Shown in pieces: positions 16,020-20,431 of a stretch of 20,431 nt of DNA. The stretch is from IMG/VR virus record IMGVR_UViG_3300006749_000192, positions 1-20,431 of that record; one strand, given 5' to 3'. Position numbers and translations under genes: made by a program. Each line of letters begins with the position of its first letter. Position 1 is the first letter of the stretch. The stretch comes from a virus. A model generated the notes under the pieces. That model did no database searches. It was not told the origin of the DNA and saw only the letters and a program-made list of their open reading frames with translations.

Positions 16020-16520
16020 ATGACATTCCCAGCATTGGTGCCGTCTGCGAGAACGTTCACAACAGGGGACACGCCGCAATCTGCTCAATCAGCTTTGTCA
16101 GGCGTAAGAACGAGTTTCCGTCGTGGGAGTCGCAGGATTGGTCAAACTCTATCTTTGAGTTTTGGGAACTTGTCAGAAACTCAGTTAAACCTTGTAAAAA
16201 CGCATTACATAGATCGGCAAGGTACATTCGGGTTTTTCTTCCTAGAGGCTGATGTTTGGAGCGGATACGCAACACCGCCAATCCCTTTGGTTAGCAACTA
16301 TGCCTGGCGATACTCTGAGCCGCCCACTATTTCAGACGGTATTGTTGGCAAATGGGCTGTTGATGTTGAGTTAATCACCCACCCGATAGGCCCAGGCGAT
16401 TTAATCATTGATGGCAAGACCGCAAGCGATAGCGTAAGCAGGGCCTACAATGTTGATGGTGGCAGTGCGTCCGGCACGCCGGCACGAGATTATTTGATCA
16501 ATTCAGGGTTGGCAGCATGA
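16020..16520 (+). CDS. Tail tip protein, gpM-like paralogue 2 with C-terminal extension
   Basis: 166 residues. The first roughly 120 residues parallel the preceding gene (FPALVPSARTFTTGDTPQSA; SRRIGQTLSLSFGNLSETQ; WSGYATPPIP). It then adds about 40 residues (IIDGKTASDSVSRAYNVDGG ... ARDYLINSGLAA) absent from paralogue 1; this extension may be the docking point for the fibre encoded next, with which it overlaps by ATGA. Two bases separate it from paralogue 1. Identity between the copies is low enough that the duplication is old or each copy was acquired separately. Confidence 0.68.
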   Translation: MTFPALVPSARTFTTGDTPQSAQSALSGVRTSFRRGSRRIGQTLSLSFGNLSETQLNLVKTHYIDRQGTFGFFFLEADVWSGYATPPIPLVSNYAWRYSEPPTISDGIVGKWAVDVELITHPIGPGDLIIDGKTASDSVSRAYNVDGGSASGTPARDYLINSGLAA

Positions 16521-19500
16521 CCATCACACTCTCAGCTTTCCAACAGCAACGGCGTGATACCGCAGCTAACTGGACGAGTCAAAACCCAACTTTAAAAGTT
16601 GGTGAGATTGGTTTTGAAACAGATACTAAATATCTAAAAATTGGTGATGGATCTACAGCCTGGACTTCGCTGGCTTACATACATGGCAGCAAAGTCAGCG
16701 CGTATCCGTTGGCAACTGCTGATTTAGCCGATGGGGCAGTTACGTCAGCCAAGCTAGAAAACAATATTACTATCGCCGGGAATCTTACCGTCAATGGCAC
16801 GACCACCACAATTGACACAACAACATTAGTTGTTGAAGACAAAAACATTGAGATCGGCAAGGTCAGCACGCCAAGTGACACGACTGCAGACGGCGGCGGA
16901 ATCACGCTGAAGGGTGCAAGCGATAAGACGATTAACTGGGTGCAGAGCACTGGTTGCTGGACATTTAACCAGCCTATGGACTTCAACAATCACGTCCGAA
17001 TTGATAGCGCTGGAAAACTTGGAGTTGGGACGACGGCGCCGAAACGCGACCTTCACTTAAACGGTGGTTCAGGCGCTGTAAAACTACAAATCACCAATAC
17101 AGGTACTGGATCTAGCACTGATGGAGATGGTTTTCAGATTGGTATTGGGACCGATGGGACGGCTGGTATTGAACAGCGTGAGAATAAAGATCTTACTTTT
17201 TCAACTAACAATACCGAGCGCACGCGAATCACTTCAGATGGCAAGCTTCTCGCAGGACTGAGCAGCAGTGTTGATAGCTCACAGGTTCAAATAAACTTTT
17301 CTACATCCCTGAATAGAGGTTCCAACGCAACTGGGCTTGGCGCCAACATCGGTGTTCTTAAGTTTGCAGATGCTAGAGCTAACAGCATTTATGGTGAAAT
17401 TCGATGCCAAGCTGATGGGACTCCTGGCACAGATGATTACCCAGGCCGTTTGACATTTTCGACTACAGCTGATGGTGACAGCACCACGACGGAGCGCCTA
17501 CGAATTACATCGGCTGGCCTCGTTGGGATTGGAACTTCGTCGCCTGTAAGACAGTTGTCTGTCAATGATTTTTCAGGAAATGGAACAGTAAGTATTAACG
17601 CCGGAACTAATAACGCGAGCACTCTGTATTTTGCAGATGCTGCTAGCGGAAATGGCGTTTTTACAGGTTTTATTCAATACAACCACAGCAGTAATGCTAT
17701 GCAGTTTGCCGTCAATGACGGCGTCGAGCGCATGCGTCTCACGAGTACGGGCCAGTTTTTGGTAGGTACGACAAGTGGATACGCAACGACAGCCTCTATT
17801 CATGGGAATGCTGCAGCTACTAGTACAGGAACTGGTTCGTACGTTGTAATGACTGTAGGTGACACCAATACAGGTGCCCAAGGAGTTGGAGGTGGAATTG
17901 GATTCTTGGGTAACGATGGTATTAATGGACAAGTTACTTTTTCACAAATTCAAGGATTTAAAGAAAACGGTAATGTTGGTGACTTTTCAGGTGGATTAAG
18001 ATTCCATACACGAGTAAGCGGTAATGCTCTTGCGGAGCGCGTCCGAATCGATAGCTCGGGCCGCGTGGGCATCGGCACCAACTCTCCAACTCAGCCATTA
18101 ACTTTGCATGGCAATTTTAGGATTAACACTTCTAATGCTGATGGAAATGAGCAACGTGCTCTGTTTAATGCTGGAGGGAGCGGTGATCCGTTTAGCATCA
18201 CAATGTATGACGCAGACGCAACGACTGCTGGCATTACGCTCTCAGGAAACGGCGACGTCACTGCGGCGGGCAAGATTACTTCACAAGGCAATGCAGGAGC
18301 TGGAGCTGCAGACGGATCAATTATTGATGGACAAAGCGGATTCTCAGCTTCTATTGGTAATGCTAGTTCGTTTCTGTATAGAGCCTATACAACCGGCAAT
18401 TCAACTCCGACATTCTCGGTAACAGCGGACGGCACCGTCACAGCGGCGGGCGCAGCTAACGCTGCTCAGTTTTTTGCAACTGTTACTGGAGATTATGCTT
18501 TTAGATCAAATAGTCGAGGTGGGTACTTTATCCACTCTAACGGTGACGAAGCACTCTATATAAGAAACGCTTCTGATTCCAACCCAGTCATCACTTTAGA
18601 TAGTGCGGACGCCTCCATCTCAGCGGCGGGCACTATTTCGACTCGGATCAGTGATTCTATTGATGTTGGGTTTTACGTTTCAAACTCAGATGTGGCGTTC
18701 AACAAAATTCAAGGACGTGTATTTGAAGTAGACAACGGAGGAACAGTTTGCATTGGTGGATCAGCCGGCAGCAGTCTTGCTTCATACACCAGCCCAAACA
18801 TCAAGCTCGATACCAACGGCTCCATCACAGCGGCGGGCACTCTCACCTTAAACAAAAACTATGGTAGCAATCCTTCGGGCAACGTAAAAACATTAGTGAT
18901 AAATAGCGGAGGCACTAATAGCTCAGGCGCAATGTCCGAAAAGATCGCTATGTTCGCTGACGGCTCCATAGCAACAGTTGGTGATGTTGTTTTTAAAGAA
19001 TCTACCACAAATGCCTTTTCTTTAAAAATTACAGGGGCCAATGGCCAATTAAGGATTAGAGACGAATATAACTCCAGTGATCGTGTAGCTCTTGAAAACA
19101 CGGGCGCTCTTTTCCTACATCACCTTGATAGTGAAATATCAGTTGCCAGCTCTAACACTAGTGACACAGGTGTAAGTCTTAATGGGGGTAATGCTTCACA
19201 TTATAATATCTTTGCTAGTGATAATGCTACTACCATGTATATTGGTAGACAAACTACCGATGGTACTTTAATAGATTTTAGGCAAGGCGGAACTCAAGAA
19301 GGATCTATTTCTGTCAGTGGCTCGAGCGTTACTTTAAACGGTGGTCACTTATCTCGTTGGTCTCAACTTCCAGGGCTATCTAATACTGACACCTCTGCTC
19401 GCCCAACAATTTACAGAGGGACTGTAATGAGTAACCTTGATGAGATGTGTGAATGGTCTTGGGACGCTCAAGATGCAGTGCTTTACACCGAAAAAGACGA

Positions 19501-19906
19501 ACTTCCTAAAGGTGTCAGCGTTGGGGATATAAAAACACCTGCTGTTGCCGCTGGAAAGGAAGACAACCAACAGCTTAACCGCACGAAGGTCAGCGATGTT
19601 GAGGGTGATCCAGACGTTGCTGGTGTGTTCTTTGAATGGGATGATACTGTGCCACCACAGGGAGAATCTCATGATTATAAGAATGACTTTTATGTATCAA
19701 TGACTGGTGATATGGTTATACGGATTGCAAAAGAAACAACAGTTGCACGCGGTGATTTGTTGATGTCTGCTGGTGATGGGACGGCTAAGCCGCAGGACGA
19801 TGACATCGTGCGCTCGAAGACCATTGCCAAGGTGACTAGCACTACAGTTTCAGAAACTTATTCCGATGGCAGTTATTGCGTGCCTTGCGTATTGATGGCT
19901 TGCTAA
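16517..19906 (+). CDS. Tail fibre / receptor-binding protein
   Basis: 1129 residues. The N-terminus has the fibre motif PTLKVGEIGFETDTKYLKIG followed by DGSTAWTSL (24-52), shared by many tail fibres, then NLTVNGTTTTIDTTTLVVED (89-108) and a GGGITLKGASDKTINWV segment also common in T4-like cyanophage structural proteins. The shaft is built of degenerate beta units: ERxRI-(D/T)S-x-G-x-x-G-(I/V)GT-x-(A/S)P in the first half and GS(I/V)(T/S)AAG units in the second. From about residue 964 to the end lies a compact domain (VAGVFFEWDD, FYVSMTGDMVIRI, DLLMSAGDGTAKPQDDDIVR, DGSYCVPCVLMAC) like the C-terminal, possibly chaperone-type, domains of marine phage fibres, somewhat reminiscent of the peptidase G2 class. 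Autocleavage is not demonstrated. Receptor recognition most likely lies in the shaft or tip; host range unknown. Confidence 0.9.
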   Translation: MTITLSAFQQQRRDTAANWTSQNPTLKVGEIGFETDTKYLKIGDGSTAWTSLAYIHGSKVSAYPLATADLADGAVTSAKLENNITIAGNLTVNGTTTTIDTTTLVVEDKNIEIGKVSTPSDTTADGGGITLKGASDKTINWVQSTGCWTFNQPMDFNNHVRIDSAGKLGVGTTAPKRDLHLNGGSGAVKLQITNTGTGSSTDGDGFQIGIGTDGTAGIEQRENKDLTFSTNNTERTRITSDGKLLAGLSSSVDSSQVQINFSTSLNRGSNATGLGANIGVLKFADARANSIYGEIRCQADGTPGTDDYPGRLTFSTTADGDSTTTERLRITSAGLVGIGTSSPVRQLSVNDFSGNGTVSINAGTNNASTLYFADAASGNGVFTGFIQYNHSSNAMQFAVNDGVERMRLTSTGQFLVGTTSGYATTASIHGNAAATSTGTGSYVVMTVGDTNTGAQGVGGGIGFLGNDGINGQVTFSQIQGFKENGNVGDFSGGLRFHTRVSGNALAERVRIDSSGRVGIGTNSPTQPLTLHGNFRINTSNADGNEQRALFNAGGSGDPFSITMYDADATTAGITLSGNGDVTAAGKITSQGNAGAGAADGSIIDGQSGFSASIGNASSFLYRAYTTGNSTPTFSVTADGTVTAAGAANAAQFFATVTGDYAFRSNSRGGYFIHSNGDEALYIRNASDSNPVITLDSADASISAAGTISTRISDSIDVGFYVSNSDVAFNKIQGRVFEVDNGGTVCIGGSAGSSLASYTSPNIKLDTNGSITAAGTLTLNKNYGSNPSGNVKTLVINSGGTNSSGAMSEKIAMFADGSIATVGDVVFKESTTNAFSLKITGANGQLRIRDEYNSSDRVALENTGALFLHHLDSEISVASSNTSDTGVSLNGGNASHYNIFASDNATTMYIGRQTTDGTLIDFRQGGTQEGSISVSGSSVTLNGGHLSRWSQLPGLSNTDTSARPTIYRGTVMSNLDEMCEWSWDAQDAVLYTEKDELPKGVSVGDIKTPAVAAGKEDNQQLNRTKVSDVEGDPDVAGVFFEWDDTVPPQGESHDYKNDFYVSMTGDMVIRIAKETTVARGDLLMSAGDGTAKPQDDDIVRSKTIAKVTSTTVSETYSDGSYCVPCVLMAC
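18251..18964 (+). repeat. Regularly spaced GCGGCGGGC repeats inside the fibre gene
   Basis: A near-identical core CxGCGGCGGGC begins at 18261, 18441, 18621 and 18828. The first three are exactly 180 bases (60 residues) apart, the fourth 207. Each encodes a G/A-x-(I/V)-(T/S)-AAG turn (residues 579-585, 639-645, 699-705, 768-774); a degenerate fifth, GSIATVG, lies at 816-822. The GC-rich core stands out from its AT-richer surroundings, and sequence between cores differs. This suggests modular shaft units. Confidence 0.7.
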
Positions 19907-19915
19907 CAGCAATCT

Positions 19916-19938
19916 GCCCCATTTTCAAGCGGGGCTTT
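19916..19938 (+). terminator. Weak rho-independent terminator-like hairpin after the fibre gene
   Basis: GCCCC (19916-19920) pairs with GGGGC (19931-19935), 10-base loop, followed by only TTT before CACG. It lies in the 65-base gap 19907-19971, the longest inter-genic gap after position 142. The short U tract and large loop make it a weak or attenuating terminator at best. No clear promoter seen in the rest of the gap. Confidence 0.4.
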
Positions 19939-19971
19939 CACGTTTACACTGTCCACAACACTGTTTGACTC

Positions 19972-20280
19972 ATGGCCACTACCACCACCTGGGATATTGC
20001 ACAGCTCGAAAGAGAAACTGTGGACGGATTTGTGTATACGGCCCACTACACCATCAACTCAACAGACGGCACTTACAACGCTGGTGCATATGGCAGCATC
20101 GGTTTTGAGCGTCCTGAAAAACTAATCGCTTTTGCTGATTTAACAAAAGACACCGTCATCGGCTGGGTCAAGGAAGCTATCGGTGGTGCTGACAAGGTTG
20201 CAGAAATCGAAGCAGCTTTGCAAGTACAGCTTGACGAGCAAAAGGCTCCAACCAAAGCCAACGGAGTGCCCTGGTCCTGA
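19972..20280 (+). CDS. Conserved small marine-phage protein (DUF7936-like)
   Basis: 102 residues. TTWDIAQLERETVDGFVYTA, HYTINSTDGTY, GSIGFERPEKLIAFADLT, TVIGWVKEAIGG and a helical C-terminus EIEAALQVQLDEQKAP ... GVPWS. I recognise this as a family found next to fibre genes in many marine cyanophages and related phages, with no known function; the DUF number is from memory and should be treated as tentative. No Shine-Dalgarno is evident before the ATG. TGATG overlap with the next gene indicates coupling. Confidence 0.75.
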   Translation: MATTTTWDIAQLERETVDGFVYTAHYTINSTDGTYNAGAYGSIGFERPEKLIAFADLTKDTVIGWVKEAIGGADKVAEIEAALQVQLDEQKAPTKANGVPWS

Positions 20281-20431
20281 TGACTCGTCCCGACCCAATG
20301 ATCCCCTGCAAGCCTGGGGCGGAGGATGTTATCGCGATGCGGAATCGTGTGCGATGGATTGACGCTTTATACGAGCACGATGGCCGGGACAATCCAGGCC
20401 ACGCAATGCACGGCCTATACACCGGCTTGCA
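20280..20431 (+). CDS. Small hypothetical protein, 3' end cut by window
   Basis: Begins at an ATG overlapping the preceding stop (TGATG) and is open to the window edge (50 codons seen): starts MTRPDPMIPCKPGAEDVIAM, then RNRVRWIDALYEHDGRDN and a HAMHGLYTGL stretch. No family assigned. The coupling to the preceding gene and the absence of stops support it as real. Full length cannot be seen. Confidence 0.55.
   Translation, partial: MTRPDPMIPCKPGAEDVIAMRNRVRWIDALYEHDGRDNPGHAMHGLYTGL

Noticed and set aside
18251-18840. CRISPR-like array from the 180-base-spaced repeats
   Set aside because: The repeats are short, inside a continuous coding frame, and spaced far more widely than CRISPR spacers; they encode a fibre structural turn.
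1-20431. Defence, anti-defence, auxiliary metabolic, integrase or tRNA genes
   Set aside because: Every interval longer than about 150 bases is occupied by structural or small hypothetical genes, and no signature of these classes was found.

Overview
The window is the left (head and tail morphogenesis) arm of a tailed double-stranded DNA phage with siphovirus organisation. It could be a free phage or a prophage; nothing here decides that. All supported genes lie on the + strand, packed end to end, most overlapping the next gene by 1-4 bases (TGATG, TAATG or ATGA junctions). This indicates one long, translationally coupled late operon. The tail fibre has an N-terminal module and a C-terminal domain of the kind seen in marine cyanophages and other marine phages, and a small conserved marine-phage protein follows it. 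A marine phage, plausibly infecting Synechococcus or a relative, is therefore the best guess, but the host is inference.

Layout. 1-142: non-coding left end, possibly part of the packaging site. 143-2486: small and large terminase (lambda gpA type). 2483-4602: a gpW-like head-tail joining protein fused to a beta-sandwich domain, then a lambda-family portal. 4589-6982: one 797-residue polypeptide combining an uncharacterised N-terminal domain, a Tudor/SH3-like domain, an HK97-type prohead protease and an HK97-fold major capsid protein. 6985-8534: small head-completion and head-tail connector proteins, a tail terminator-like protein and two very small ORFs. 8491-10169: tail tube, then the tail assembly chaperone pair, joined by what looks like a programmed -1 frameshift. 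10166-12877: tape measure protein. 12877-16520: tail tip proteins, including a hub-like protein and a tandem pair of paralogous gpM-like proteins. 16517-19906: a 1129-residue tail fibre. 19907-19971: short gap with a weak terminator-like hairpin. 19972-20431: a small conserved marine-phage protein and a gene cut off by the window edge.

How it works together. Terminase packages DNA through the portal into a shell built from the protease/capsid fusion. The connector proteins close the head. The tail tube polymerises around the tape measure with the help of the G and G-T chaperones and is capped by the terminator. The tip proteins and fibre bind the host.

No lysis, integration, replication or metabolic gene, tRNA, CRISPR array or insertion sequence was seen. 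The most interesting items are the frameshift signal (slippery A_AAA_AAC followed after 7 bases by a 14-bp hairpin), the four-domain protease/capsid fusion with a well-placed internal start that could make free capsid protein, and the regularly spaced repeats in the fibre gene.
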